NCBI RefSeq assembly: GCF_003333315.1
Contig: NZ_PSYR01000001.1
Coordinates: forward strand, 1,080,501 to 1,144,500
DNA length: 64,000 nucleotides
From: Acidiferrobacter thiooxydans
GTDB lineage: Bacteria; Pseudomonadota; Gammaproteobacteria; Acidiferrobacterales; Acidiferrobacteraceae
Direction of reading: 5' to 3'
The stretch's first letter is position 1. Every line of letters begins with the position of its first letter. The translations under genes were made by a program, and so were the position numbers. The notes under the pieces are model-generated. The model made no database searches, was not told the DNA's origin, and worked only from the letters and a program-made list of their open reading frames with translations. Shown one piece after another: positions 16,291 through 24,905 of the stretch.

Positions 16291-18189
16291 ATGAGTGTTG
16301 CCACGCCAATCTTGTCGGTCCTGTGCCTCGACGTCGACCCTGCATGGGTCGCAAAGATCTGTCGCGACGAGGAAATATCCCTGGATATTCAGGAACTGCC
16401 CTGGTCCCCGGCGGCACGCGCCCGGCTTCAGGACCTCACGCTGGATGTCATTGTTATAAGCGAGTCGGTATTTCGCATCTGGCAGGATACCGTGCAGGAT
16501 GTGGTGGTGCGGCCTGTGATCGTGGTCGCGCAGGAGGTCGATGATAGTGTCGCCACGGCCGGTCTGCGCTGGGGGGCGCTCGACGTCGTGTCACGCCGTC
16601 AGGGCGCGCGGCTCGGCGCGCGCCTGCACGGTGTCTTGCGGGGACGCGCGGGTAGCGAGCTTTTGAGTGAAGCCCTGTCCTATCTCGATGAATCGTTATT
16701 GATCGCGCGCAATCGATCGACGGACGGCTACGAGGTCATTTACCGCAATTCCGCTTGTATTAGCCGCATGGGCGGGCCGGATCATGCGCAAGAGGACCAT
16801 CAGCTTTTATGTCTGGCGCCAGGTCCGCGGACCGACCGGCGCAAGCTCGACGAGATACGCCAGGATATGCGTGCCGGACAGCCGGTACGTGCCGAGCTCG
16901 TGGATTATCGTGGCGATGCCGAGATGTTCTGGACCGAATTCTCGGCCGCCCCTTTGACTACGCCTGGGTATTGGGTCGTGGTATCACGCGACGTGACACG
17001 GCGCCGGGAGGCCGAGGAGAACGCGCAACGATTGCGCGAGCTCGTCATAAGGTCGCAAAAGCATGAGAATACAGCGGTCCTGGCGGCCGGAATTGCCCAC
17101 GACTTCAACAATATCCTGACCGGCATCGTGGGAAGCGCGGAGCTTGCGCGCATGGCTTTGGCGCCCGAACATAGCGTTCAAAAGGATATCGAGACCATCA
17201 TCCAGGCCTCGGAGCGCGCCGCCGAGCTCAACCGTGAGCTTTTGGACTTCGCGGGACCGGGCAAGGGGTCCCTGGAATCCGTCTACTTGAACAGTATGGT
17301 GACCACAATGCTGGTCATTCTACGGTCGCAGATGCAGAAGTCGATCGTGGTGCGCAAGGCCCTGCGACCCGATATTCCGCCGATCGAGGCCGATCCCGCC
17401 GAGATCCAGCAGGTGATGTTGAATCTTTGTCTGAACGCGAGCGAGGCGATGGCCGAGAGCGGTGGCACGCTGTCGATCACCACAGATCGCATGGAAATCG
17501 CAGACGATGTCGCCGATATGTTTGCCTATGGCCGACCGCAACCCGGCCTGCACGCCGTCTTTGAGGTGTCGGACACCGGATGCGGTATGGAACCGGCCCT
17601 TGTGAGGCGCATCTTCGAGCCGTTTTTTTCCAGCAAAGAGGGCGCCAGGGGTATAGGTCTTAGCGTCGTCTTGAGTATCGTGAAGGCCTATCGCGGCGGT
17701 ATCGATGTCGATACGGCCCCGGGGCACGGCACGACCGTGCGGATCCTGTTACCGGCCGCGCCCGAGCGCGAACGGCGTGGCGTAGAAGAGGTACGCCGGC
17801 CGCGCGATGCCAGGCATCACACCGTATTGTTCGTGGATGATGAGGAAATGCTGCGATCGCTCGCCCAGCGCGCCCTGGAACCGCTTGGCTACCGTGTGCT
17901 GGTAGCCCCCGACGGCGTAGAGGGGGTCCGGATATTTCGCGAGCATATGGCCGAGATCGATCTCGTCATCCTGGATCTCTCCATGCCGCGCAAAGGTGGG
18001 GAGGACGCCTGCAAGGAGATGCAGGCCATTAACGCGCGTATCCCCGTACTCTTATGTTGTGGTTATGATGAGGCGAGCGCCCAGGAAAAAACCCGTGGGT
18101 CGCGGTTCGCCGGATACCTGGCCAAACCTTTCGGCGTAAGCACTCTCATCGAGGCGGTGCAGGCGACCATGGACAAAGCGGGCTCGTGA
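16291..18189 (+). CDS. Hybrid histidine kinase with PAS and C-terminal receiver
   Basis: A 632-residue soluble protein. Residues 1-125 resemble a degenerate receiver-like domain; about 130-250 is a PAS domain (YEVIYRNSACISRMGG to YWVVVSRDVTRRREAEE). His270 lies in AGIAHDFNNILTGIVG, and the ATPase domain carries NLCLNASEAM, VSDTGCGMEP and ARGIGLSVV. The receiver domain (about 510-632) has TVLFVDDEE and phospho-accepting Asp562 in LVILDLSMPRKGG. The ATG at 16291 follows the upstream kinase gene directly; a longer in-frame extension would overlap it by 110 bases. No output domain is fused, so partners must relay the signal. Confidence 0.9.
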   Translation: MSVATPILSVLCLDVDPAWVAKICRDEEISLDIQELPWSPAARARLQDLTLDVIVISESVFRIWQDTVQDVVVRPVIVVAQEVDDSVATAGLRWGALDVVSRRQGARLGARLHGVLRGRAGSELLSEALSYLDESLLIARNRSTDGYEVIYRNSACISRMGGPDHAQEDHQLLCLAPGPRTDRRKLDEIRQDMRAGQPVRAELVDYRGDAEMFWTEFSAAPLTTPGYWVVVSRDVTRRREAEENAQRLRELVIRSQKHENTAVLAAGIAHDFNNILTGIVGSAELARMALAPEHSVQKDIETIIQASERAAELNRELLDFAGPGKGSLESVYLNSMVTTMLVILRSQMQKSIVVRKALRPDIPPIEADPAEIQQVMLNLCLNASEAMAESGGTLSITTDRMEIADDVADMFAYGRPQPGLHAVFEVSDTGCGMEPALVRRIFEPFFSSKEGARGIGLSVVLSIVKAYRGGIDVDTAPGHGTTVRILLPAAPERERRGVEEVRRPRDARHHTVLFVDDEEMLRSLAQRALEPLGYRVLVAPDGVEGVRIFREHMAEIDLVILDLSMPRKGGEDACKEMQAINARIPVLLCCGYDEASAQEKTRGSRFAGYLAKPFGVSTLIEAVQATMDKAGS

Positions 18190-18195
18190 ATATTC

Positions 18196-18201
18196 TATAA
18201 T
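18196..18201 (+). promoter_or_regulatory. Possible -10 box upstream of the GGDEF gene
   Basis: A consensus TATAAT lies 95 bases before the diguanylate cyclase start. The only good -35 match (TGGACA, 18170-18175) is 20 bases away, which is too far, so this is weak evidence for a separate promoter. Confidence 0.25.
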
Positions 18202-18296
18202 CCTGCGTTTTTCGATCCGATATTCCGACTAACGTCCGATAAGGGCGGGCCCACCCATTTGTAGAATAGATATGTCGATACAATGAGCGCTACGAC

Positions 18297-19319
18297 ATGG
18301 GGCCGGATGAGAGCCGCGGTAAGATCGAGGGGACGGGGTTCGACTGGCTCATGCAGATCGCGTACCTCGCCGGGAAGTCCCTGGATCTCGATGAAGCCCT
18401 TCCGGCGACGTTGACGGCCATGGCTGAGCTTATCCCGTGCGAGCATGCGGTAATACTCCAACTGGAAAGCGAAGTCCTCGAGGTGCGTGCGCACTGGTCA
18501 CGGGCTGGTGACCACGCCGCTATAGAAACCTGTGCCTTCAAGCGTTCGCCAGAGCTCAGCCTCTGTGACCTGGATGTAATCCACGCCGCACGCGACGCCG
18601 ATATCGCGGCGTTGCCGTATTTCCGAGGCGAACCAGGATCCGAGCGCGGCGTTGTGGTTCTCACCGTGCCGCTGGCTGTGGATTATGTCTGCGTAGGACG
18701 TCTGGACTTCATTCGTGATGGCGCCGGCGAGGACTTTTCGGCCTGGGAGCGGCATTTTGCCCAGGCCTGCGCGCGGATATTGGCCTTAAGCGTGCGCAAC
18801 GGTGCTGAGTATGCGCGCGTGGCATGGCTTGCGGAGCACGACCATTTAACCGGGATAGGAAATCGGCGGAACTTCGATAGGGCGTTGAACCGGGAATTGG
18901 CGCGCGCGGAACGGTATCGGCGGGACGTCTCCTTGCTCCTGATCGATCTTGACGACTTCAAGGAGGCCAATACCCATCTCGGACTCTCGGGCGGCGACGA
19001 GATCTTACGGCGCACGGCCAAGGTGCTTGCAGAGCGGGCCCGTAAAGGTGTGGATATATCCTGCCGGATCGGGGGCGATGAGTTTGCCATGATTTTGCCA
19101 GAGATCGGTGAGCGATTGGCCAACGAGTTGGCTGTGAGGCTCGTAAAGGATGTTGCCGAAAGCACGATGTCTCTATGGCCTATGCGGTTTTCCTATAGTA
19201 TTTCTACGTATCCGGCGACATCCGCAGAGTTTTTGCGACGTGCGGCTGATGCGCAGTTGTTGGCGGCCAAGAGCCGCAAGGGGCGTGTTGCGGTGCCGGT
19301 ACGTGGGGCGGTGCAATGA
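18297..19319 (+). CDS. GAF-GGDEF diguanylate cyclase
   Basis: A 340-residue soluble protein predicted to make cyclic di-GMP. Residues about 20-165 form a GAF-like sensory domain (LDEALPATLTAMAELIPCEHAVIL). Residues about 180-335 are a GGDEF domain beginning DHLTGIGNRRNFDRAL, with the active motif GGDEF at residues 259-263. The position of the inhibitory site, normally RxxD nine residues before GGDEF, reads KGVD, so product inhibition may be weakened. The neighbouring kinases and response regulator suggest a shared signalling block. Confidence 0.9.
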   Translation: MGPDESRGKIEGTGFDWLMQIAYLAGKSLDLDEALPATLTAMAELIPCEHAVILQLESEVLEVRAHWSRAGDHAAIETCAFKRSPELSLCDLDVIHAARDADIAALPYFRGEPGSERGVVVLTVPLAVDYVCVGRLDFIRDGAGEDFSAWERHFAQACARILALSVRNGAEYARVAWLAEHDHLTGIGNRRNFDRALNRELARAERYRRDVSLLLIDLDDFKEANTHLGLSGGDEILRRTAKVLAERARKGVDISCRIGGDEFAMILPEIGERLANELAVRLVKDVAESTMSLWPMRFSYSISTYPATSAEFLRRAADAQLLAAKSRKGRVAVPVRGAVQ

Positions 19320-19381
19320 TCGCGCGGCGGGAGTTGTTGTAAGGCGACCAAAATAGTATGTTGGCAGAAAAAGGGGAAGTG

Positions 19382-20050
19382 ATGACGGCACGATTGGCAA
19401 AGAGCGGTTTGGCGTCCGGGATGCAGGAATCGCGACGTCGTGATACCGGTACCATGCGCCGCACTCGGCAGATACTGTTGATTGAGGATGAGGCCGTGGC
19501 TGGGCAGGCGCTTTCGCAGTCCCTGCAGGGGCTTGGCATGGCATGCCGGTGGGTCTCGACGTTCGAAGAGGCACTGGCGGCATGGAAGGAGATGTCGTAT
19601 GACGCTGTGATCACCGACATCATGCTCGATACCGGGAAGCCCGACGGGCTTGAGATCCTGCGAAAGATCGAGCAGGCGGGGATGCCCATTCCGGTGGTTG
19701 TGATCAGCGCATTCGCCGATCAGACGCGCGTCAAGGAGGCCTTGAATCACGGCGCTGCCTATTTGCTTGAGAAGCCGTTCTCCACAAGCGACTTGAAGCG
19801 TGTGTTGGAGCGCTTGTGGCAGGAGCCCAAAGGGCTTATCGGGGCGCGGGAGCGGGCCTTGAATCAGGCCACCCTGACCAACAAGGAATGTGAGGTGGCG
19901 CGACTCCTGCTCAAGGGGCTTTCGACTCAGGAAATGGCAAGACTAACAGGGAATTCCGAGAAGACATTAAAGCAGCACATTAGCACGATCTACGAGAAAT
20001 GCGGTGTTTCGAGCCGCACCGAGTTTTTCCATTACATCTTCCCCACCTGA
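19382..20050 (+). CDS. Response regulator with LuxR-type DNA-binding domain
   Basis: A protein of about 222 residues. A receiver domain starts near residue 30 (ILLIEDEAVAGQAL), with the phospho-accepting Asp79 in DAVITDIMLD, and the conserved Lys lies in LLEKPFSTSDL. A C-terminal helix-turn-helix (about 160-215) reads LTNKECEVARLLLKGLSTQEMARLTG and then SEKTLKQHISTIYEKCGVSSR, the LuxR/FixJ pattern. AAGGGGAAG lies just before the ATG at 19382; an in-frame ATG at 19358 is also possible. It is the likely transcriptional output of the adjacent kinases. Confidence 0.9.
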   Translation: MTARLAKSGLASGMQESRRRDTGTMRRTRQILLIEDEAVAGQALSQSLQGLGMACRWVSTFEEALAAWKEMSYDAVITDIMLDTGKPDGLEILRKIEQAGMPIPVVVISAFADQTRVKEALNHGAAYLLEKPFSTSDLKRVLERLWQEPKGLIGARERALNQATLTNKECEVARLLLKGLSTQEMARLTGNSEKTLKQHISTIYEKCGVSSRTEFFHYIFPT

Positions 20051-20149
20051 CGCTCACCATATAGGCCCTGAGGTCGATGGCGGATGTGAGGACTGCGCGT
20101 AGACTCATGTCTGCCTCGTAGGTCGCAAGAACGATAAAGGGTGAGGGAC

Positions 20150-20332
20150 ATGGGCTCATACTCGCTTTTGGGGACCGTTATAGTGGTTCTCGACGTGATC
20201 GCCATCATCAGCATACTGCTGGGGTCTGCGCGTATCGGCCATAAAGTGTTGTGGATCGTAGTGGTGCTGGTGTTTCCGCTGGTGGGTATGATCGTGTATT
20301 ACTTGGTGGGACGCAGTCCGCGCGATGTCTGA
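20150..20332 (+). CDS. Small PLDc_N-type membrane protein
   Basis: A 60-residue protein with two hydrophobic helices. The second part (HKVLWIVVVLVFPLVGMIVYYLVGR) matches the N-terminal membrane module of phospholipase D-like and cardiolipin synthase proteins (PLDc_N), here as a stand-alone gene. GGGTGAGGG precedes the ATG at 20150. It opens a run of small envelope or stress genes. The function is unknown. Confidence 0.75.
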   Translation: MGSYSLLGTVIVVLDVIAIISILLGSARIGHKVLWIVVVLVFPLVGMIVYYLVGRSPRDV

Positions 20333-20363
20333 AGCCAGAATTTCCCATTCAGGAGGTGTTTTC

Positions 20364-20741
20364 ATGGAAGCCAAAGCACAATACCTACCCGTCTCCCCGG
20401 CTCGTACTGGTCCCAAGATCATGTTATTTGTGACCGGTGTGGCGGTTGGCTACGCGGCAGCCACTTTGTTGGCACCGAAGTCCGGACGGGAAGTCCGTTC
20501 CTCGTTGAGCGAGTTCGCAAAGACCAAGAGCGACCGCGTCGCGGGTGCGGTGCGCGACGTCGTCGGCGCGACGCGGGAGGCTACGCGCAGCGTGACGAGG
20601 CGGGTAGCCGACGTCATGGACCAGGGTCGTGACAAGGCGCGTGGCGCCGTGGCAGCGGCAGCCTCGAGTGTTGAAAGCGGGAATGCGCCGCACGTTGGCG
20701 ACGAAACGACCCACGAGCGCGCCGCGCCTGGCTACCAGTGA
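20364..20741 (+). CDS. YtxH-domain protein
   Basis: A 125-residue protein with an N-terminal transmembrane helix (MLFVTGVAVGYAAATLLAPKSGREVR), the hallmark of YtxH/YtjA-like general stress proteins. An Ala/Arg/Val-rich, probably helical tail (residues 55-105) follows. A strong AGGAGGTG sits 7 bases before the ATG at 20364, which fixes the start over a longer frame. It lies 31 bases after the PLDc_N gene and is likely cotranscribed. Confidence 0.78.
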   Translation: MEAKAQYLPVSPARTGPKIMLFVTGVAVGYAAATLLAPKSGREVRSSLSEFAKTKSDRVAGAVRDVVGATREATRSVTRRVADVMDQGRDKARGAVAAAASSVESGNAPHVGDETTHERAAPGYQ

Positions 20742-20854
20742 GCCCTCGGACCAAGGTCTGATCGCCGAGCGGGCGCATCCGTCCGACAATAGGTCTGGCT
20801 GGTGGAGGGCGCCGGGATCGGTCGCCCCAAGGGAGTCTATCGAAGGAGGCGATC

Positions 20855-21445
20855 ATGGTACGGTGCGTGGCGAGGGAGCTCGTGGAGTGGAGTGGTGTCG
20901 ATGCCCAGCGGCTCGTGGACCTGTTGGTCGAGCGGGCGCTAGGCGAGATTGGCAACTATTACTACTACACGTTGTTGCGTATGCATCTTGTGGGTGTCAA
21001 GGGTGATGCCTTGCGCAGGGTAGTGGATGATGCCCGGGAGGAGGATCGTAACCACTTTGAGGCCCTCGTGCCGCGCATCTATGAACTCGGCGGTCGTCTG
21101 CCAGCGATATTTGCCGGTGAACTCGGAGGACTTGGCGCCTTGCGCAATCTGCCGGCCGAGGCGGATGTCCCGCAGATCATCCCTATTCTATTAAAGGCGA
21201 CCGAGGAGTCGGTGCGGGCCTATACCCAGCTCTGCAGCGCTACCGCAGGCAAGGATAATCGGACTTATAATCTGGTTCTGGCGATCTTGCATGAAGAGAT
21301 TGCCCACCAAGTCTGGCTTTTGGAGTTTTTGGGTCGGGACGCGAGCGATGGGGCGGCGTGCCCCCGCGATATTTCGCCTTTCGTGGCGCCCCACTTACGT
21401 CCCCCACAGTCTGCGCATCTGGAACCTAGCTCCCGCACGGCCTAA
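20855..21445 (+). CDS. Ferritin-like (Dps/bacterioferritin-type) diiron protein
   Basis: A 196-residue helical protein. Carboxylate/histidine pairs in helix contexts (GEIGNYYYYTLL, REEDRNHFEALV, ATEESVRAYTQLC, LHEEIAHQVWLLEFLG) fit a four-helix ferritin-like diiron fold. GGAGG at 20845-20849 is six bases before the ATG. Family members store iron or detoxify peroxide, and both would matter for an iron-oxidising cell. The exact subfamily is uncertain, and the Pro-rich C-terminal 30 residues appear disordered. Confidence 0.75.
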   Translation: MVRCVARELVEWSGVDAQRLVDLLVERALGEIGNYYYYTLLRMHLVGVKGDALRRVVDDAREEDRNHFEALVPRIYELGGRLPAIFAGELGGLGALRNLPAEADVPQIIPILLKATEESVRAYTQLCSATAGKDNRTYNLVLAILHEEIAHQVWLLEFLGRDASDGAACPRDISPFVAPHLRPPQSAHLEPSSRTA

Positions 21446-21477
21446 GGTCAGATTCGGGCTCCTGCTTATCACCCGAT

Positions 21478-21495
21478 AATGGGTCTTTACCCATT
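21478..21495. promoter_or_regulatory. Inverted repeat upstream of the His/Asp-rich protein gene
   Basis: AATGGGT and ACCCATT form a perfect 7-bp inverted repeat around a CTTT loop, 21 bases before the next start codon. It could be an operator or a small leader hairpin. Confidence 0.35.
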
Positions 21496-21516
21496 CGTCG
21501 GATGAAGGAGACCTAT

Positions 21517-21816
21517 ATGATGACCAGCAGGCATCTTCTGTACGCCCTGGCGCTCGTCGCAACACCAGTGATGGCGTCGGCGGCACGGGTGCCGTCAGCC
21601 GTCTATAACGGTTTGAGTTACGGACCGTCTTGGAGCCATGCGGGCCCTGCTGTACGCGTTGCCCGTCCCGGGCATTATCGGTATAGCGACGAACAGAGTG
21701 ATAATCAGAGCAATGGAAATAGTAACGACCATAGTGATGATCAAAGCAATGGACATAGTAATGATCATCATCGCCACAATGATGATCAAGGCGATTCCAA
21801 CGGCGATGGGTCGTGA
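21517..21816 (+). CDS. Secreted low-complexity His/Asp/Asn/Ser-rich protein
   Basis: A 99-residue protein. Residues 1-22 are a clear signal peptide ending VMASAA. The last 45 residues are built almost only of Asn, Asp, Ser, His, Gln and Gly (SNDHSDDQSNGHSNDHHRH), and the DNA there is unusually AT-rich for this window. AAGGAG at 21505-21510 sets the start at ATG 21517 or 21520. A disordered, metal-binding or hydration-related periplasmic protein is plausible, but no family is recognised. Confidence 0.6.
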   Translation: MMTSRHLLYALALVATPVMASAARVPSAVYNGLSYGPSWSHAGPAVRVARPGHYRYSDEQSDNQSNGNSNDHSDDQSNGHSNDHHRHNDDQGDSNGDGS

Positions 21817-21850
21817 GGGGCCGGATGCGGGTTACATGCGGAGGGTTACT

Positions 21851-22042
21851 GTGAACACGGAGCAGGTGAAAGGTAAATGGGGTCAGGTGAAGGGTGAGGC
21901 CAAACGCCGCTGGGGGCGGCTCACAGACGACGACCTTACCGAGGCCGCCGGGAATTACGATAAACTGGTGGGCAAGATCCAGGAGCGTTACGGAGAATCT
22001 CGGGAAGCAATCAAGAAATGGATAGATTCTCTGGAGGTATGA
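21851..22042 (+). CDS. CsbD-family stress protein
   Basis: A 63-residue protein with the family pattern EQVKGKWGQVKGEAKRRWG, LTDDDLTEAAGNYDKLVGKIQERYG. The GTG at 21851 has GGAGGG at 21840-21844 as ribosome site and aligns with the usual CsbD start; the in-frame ATG at 21836 would overlap that site. CsbD-like proteins are general stress-induced and of unknown biochemical role. It lies between other stress and envelope genes on the same strand. Confidence 0.88.
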   Translation: MNTEQVKGKWGQVKGEAKRRWGRLTDDDLTEAAGNYDKLVGKIQERYGESREAIKKWIDSLEV

Positions 22043-22103
22043 GGCGGATGCTGCGGCCTGCCGCGGCTGATCCCGGAGACAACAACAACGAGAGGACGGC
22101 TAT

Positions 22104-22487
22104 ATGACGAATGCACTGCGGATAGTGGGTCCCAAGAGGATATTGGCAAGCGCCGTGATCGGGACGGTTTTGGCGCTGGGCGCCGGCTGCTCAACTACGC
22201 CCTCGCGCGAGACTACGGGACAGTATTTCCATGATGCCGCGATCACCTCCAAGATCAAGGCGCGCATCCTCGAGGATCAGGCCCTTGAAGGGTTCCAGAT
22301 CAAGGTCGACACTTATCGTGGCCATGTCATCTTGAGCGGCTTTGTGAATCGCGCAAGCCAAGTCCGTGAGGCCATGCATATCGCGCGTACCACCCCGGGG
22401 GTCGTGAGCGTGCGCAACGATCTCGTGGTGAAGGACACGACCGGCGGCGGGGCTGGCGCGAGTTCTTCCTCAGGTTACGGGAGTTAG
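22104..22487 (+). CDS. BON-domain lipoprotein (OsmY-like)
   Basis: A 127-residue protein. A lipoprotein signal with LGAGCS near residues 26-31 is followed by one BON domain (DAAITSKIKARILEDQAL, then HVILSGFVNRASQVREAMHIARTTPGVVSVRNDLVV). BON domains bind membranes or phospholipid in OsmY/DolP-type proteins. The C-terminus is a Gly/Ser-rich tail. It ends 2 bases before the convergent diiron oxygenase gene. Confidence 0.88.
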   Translation: MTNALRIVGPKRILASAVIGTVLALGAGCSTTPSRETTGQYFHDAAITSKIKARILEDQALEGFQIKVDTYRGHVILSGFVNRASQVREAMHIARTTPGVVSVRNDLVVKDTTGGGAGASSSSGYGS

Positions 22488-22489
22488 CT

Positions 22490-23368
22490 TTAAGGCCAAC
22501 TGATGGCAAGGCCAAGCCCGCGCAGACGGGCTACGGTCGGGCCCAGGCAATGGGCCACGAATTGGCGGCGTAGTATGTGACGGGCGGCGCGCGCCGCCCA
22601 AGGCCCGGCCGGCAGGCCGGCGCGCATATAAAGGTCCTGGGGCGGGTAGTAGAAAGTGGCAACGAATCGGCGCAGCAGGCGACCCAAGGCATGCCCCAGA
22701 GCGAGGCGCGCCATACGTCCGGCACGCTCCAGGCGATGTCGCAACACCTCTTGCCCATAGGCGATATGGCGGGCCTCATCGGTGCTATGGAGGACGCACA
22801 GCTCGACGGCAACGGGGCACACGCCTTGGGCGTGCAGGCGCACATAGCGGTTGAGCCGGTCGGGCACCTCCTCTCCGAGCAGAATGGCGCTCCAAAAGAG
22901 CGTCGAATGGAAGGGTAGTCGCCGACCCAGAAATGTCAGCCAGCGATCAAAGTGTGCGGCGGTTGCGGAATCGTCGAGTCCAGAGCGCTCAAAGAACTCG
23001 AGAAACATGAGGCTATGCCCGGCCTCTTCACGCAGCTCATGAAGATGGTAGATGCGCGTGGCACGCGGACCTTTGAGTGTCGCGTGCGCGAGTCTCTGCA
23101 GGAATAGGCTCTCGAGCCAGACGCCAGCGCTCAGGAACCGGGCGAATTCATGGTGCGAAAGCGTCTGGCGGGTGGCCAACGGCAAGGCATCGTATTCCTC
23201 GATCCCATACAACGAGACCGCTTGCTCGGGCAACCAGAACGCATGTCGTGACAGTCGCTCCCAGTGGATCCGTGCCACGGGATCGCGATAGGGGGTGCTG
23301 TGGCGGGAAAGCTGTGTGGCGCGTTCCGCGAAAGAAGGTAAGCTCTTCAGGAAATCGGGGTTGGCCAT
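22490..23368 (-). CDS. AurF-type diiron oxygenase
   Basis: A 292-residue helical protein. Iron-binding carboxylate/histidine motifs occur in AGVWLESLFLQ, HELREEAGHSLMFLEFFE, GEEVPDRLNRY and STDEARHIAYGQEVL, the arrangement of the p-aminobenzoate N-oxygenase (AurF) superfamily. Characterised members oxidise arylamines, but many are uncharacterised, so the substrate is unknown. No biosynthetic cluster is adjacent; its neighbours are the BON lipoprotein (convergent) and tRNA-Ser. Confidence 0.8.
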   Translation of the reverse strand: MANPDFLKSLPSFAERATQLSRHSTPYRDPVARIHWERLSRHAFWLPEQAVSLYGIEEYDALPLATRQTLSHHEFARFLSAGVWLESLFLQRLAHATLKGPRATRIYHLHELREEAGHSLMFLEFFERSGLDDSATAAHFDRWLTFLGRRLPFHSTLFWSAILLGEEVPDRLNRYVRLHAQGVCPVAVELCVLHSTDEARHIAYGQEVLRHRLERAGRMARLALGHALGRLLRRFVATFYYPPQDLYMRAGLPAGPWAARAARHILRRQFVAHCLGPTVARLRGLGLAISWP

Positions 23369-23456
23369 GGATGCGCAGTATACCGCCGTTGTCGATGCCG
23401 GCCTAGGGCCCGTCGTTGCGCGCGCCGTGAACCTGGGTTAGTCTTGGCGCCCTGCG

Positions 23457-23547
<91 letters not shown>

Positions 23548-23893
23548 CTTTATCAGTCCTAGGTTCCGGTGCCCTCTTGGTCGCGGTTCCAAGCCCGGTT
23601 ACGGACGTCGGGACCCCCGTAGCGTGTGGGCAACCCCAGAGCGCGCCAGGTCTGCTGCGGGGTTGGGTGTGCCGCATTGTCGCAAAATGGGACAAGCACG
23701 CCACTGCCGTTTGCGCAGAGCGGTCGGCGGCGCGCCGGTGCATGCGCCCGGTCTCGCGGAACGCATGGTTTCGCGGGGGCTGTCACAAGCCCACTTGCAT
23801 TTACATATCCGAGTCGCTCCTGTTTCGTAGAGAAAGCCCCGGGCCTCATGGGAACATGGGCGTGCGCGACGGTGCGCCGTCGGCGGTTTGCGC
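23548..23893. other. Intergenic region after tRNA-Ser
   Basis: These 346 bases hold no credible gene. The frames present are short and Arg/Cys-rich, without motifs. No integrase gene or CCA-end repeat was seen here. Confidence 0.5.
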
Positions 23894-24805
23894 TTACGCC
23901 TCCCTCTGGGTCTCTGGTGGTTCGATCTCGATACCGTCGAAGTGGCGATAATCGATGAGGTAGTTGCCGTGGGTATCCTTGGAGAGGATGTCGCGTAGCC
24001 GGTGGCGCCAGTGGATCGCGGCCGGTTTGTACACATGCCGCGCATGGATGGTCTGGGAGAGGGTCTCGTCGAGGCCGGCCAGGATCACTACGAGTTCAGC
24101 ATCCTGCTCTTCGAGGGTTGCCCGCGATGTCCCCGACAGCGGGCTGTTGCTGGTGATGGGATGCATTACGGTCCACGAGTAGCTGAAACTCGGCGTGCTA
24201 TCGCGCAGCAATACGAGGTCCCGAAACCGGCGCATCCGTTGGCCTTCCGGGCTGTGCTCGGTGCGCAAGAGCGTCACTTGCACGCGCGCCTCGAGGATCT
24301 GGTTGCCGCGTTGGTTGGCCACCCGGAACATGAGTGTGGGGACGCCGTGATAGAGGCTCACCACCGCCGCTTCACTAAAGCGGATGCGAGCGCGCGGGCG
24401 CGAGAAGCGCGCAAATGCAAGGCCGGTGGCAAACGCCACGCCGAACAGGCCGATCAGGGTCTCCAGGCTCATGAGCACGTTGGCGTAGAACGTGCCTGGG
24501 TACATGATCCCATAACCTATGGTGGCCATGGTCTGGACGCTGAAGAAGAACGCGTCGGCGAACGATTGGGGCCGGGCGTGGGCGATAGCCCCGGGTTGGG
24601 CCAGATAGGCGAGCGCGAAGGCGCTGTTCGCGAGCACGAAGATGACGCCGATGCCGAGCAGGAAGGCCGGCCAGCCCATGGTGATGAGGGCGTGATACAG
24701 GTCTCCTACGACATTGCGTCCGGCGGCGACCCAGTTGGCGATGCGAGTTTTCAGGCTGCGGGTCACGAGTCGTGACCCCCTTGGCCAAGGGAACGGTACC
24801 CGCAT
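23894..24805 (-). CDS. Inward-rectifier potassium channel (KirBac type)
   Basis: A 303-residue channel subunit. Two membrane helices (about residues 43-70 and 110-135) flank a pore loop with the K+ selectivity filter TIGYG near residue 95. The C-terminal 160 residues form the cytoplasmic immunoglobulin-like Kir domain (EAAVVSLYHGVPTLMFRVANQRGNQILEARVQVTLLR in part, and SYSWTVMHPITSNSPL). An amphipathic slide helix precedes helix 1 (YHALITMGWPAFL). It would pass K+ across the inner membrane. Confidence 0.93.
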   Translation of the reverse strand: MRVPFPWPRGSRLVTRSLKTRIANWVAAGRNVVGDLYHALITMGWPAFLLGIGVIFVLANSAFALAYLAQPGAIAHARPQSFADAFFFSVQTMATIGYGIMYPGTFYANVLMSLETLIGLFGVAFATGLAFARFSRPRARIRFSEAAVVSLYHGVPTLMFRVANQRGNQILEARVQVTLLRTEHSPEGQRMRRFRDLVLLRDSTPSFSYSWTVMHPITSNSPLSGTSRATLEEQDAELVVILAGLDETLSQTIHARHVYKPAAIHWRHRLRDILSKDTHGNYLIDYRHFDGIEIEPPETQREA

Positions 24806-24905
24806 TGGCGGGTGGGCGTTTGGGGGGTGGAGAAACGGCGTTTTGCCGGCTTGTTCTCATTATGCTAACCTCGTCGTTCTGGATGAAGTATCCAGAGATG
24901 TTCAA

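Noticed and set aside
21638-22042. Longer frame upstream of CsbD
   Set aside because: Overlaps the secreted-protein gene in another frame; the ribosome site and family start support GTG 21851.
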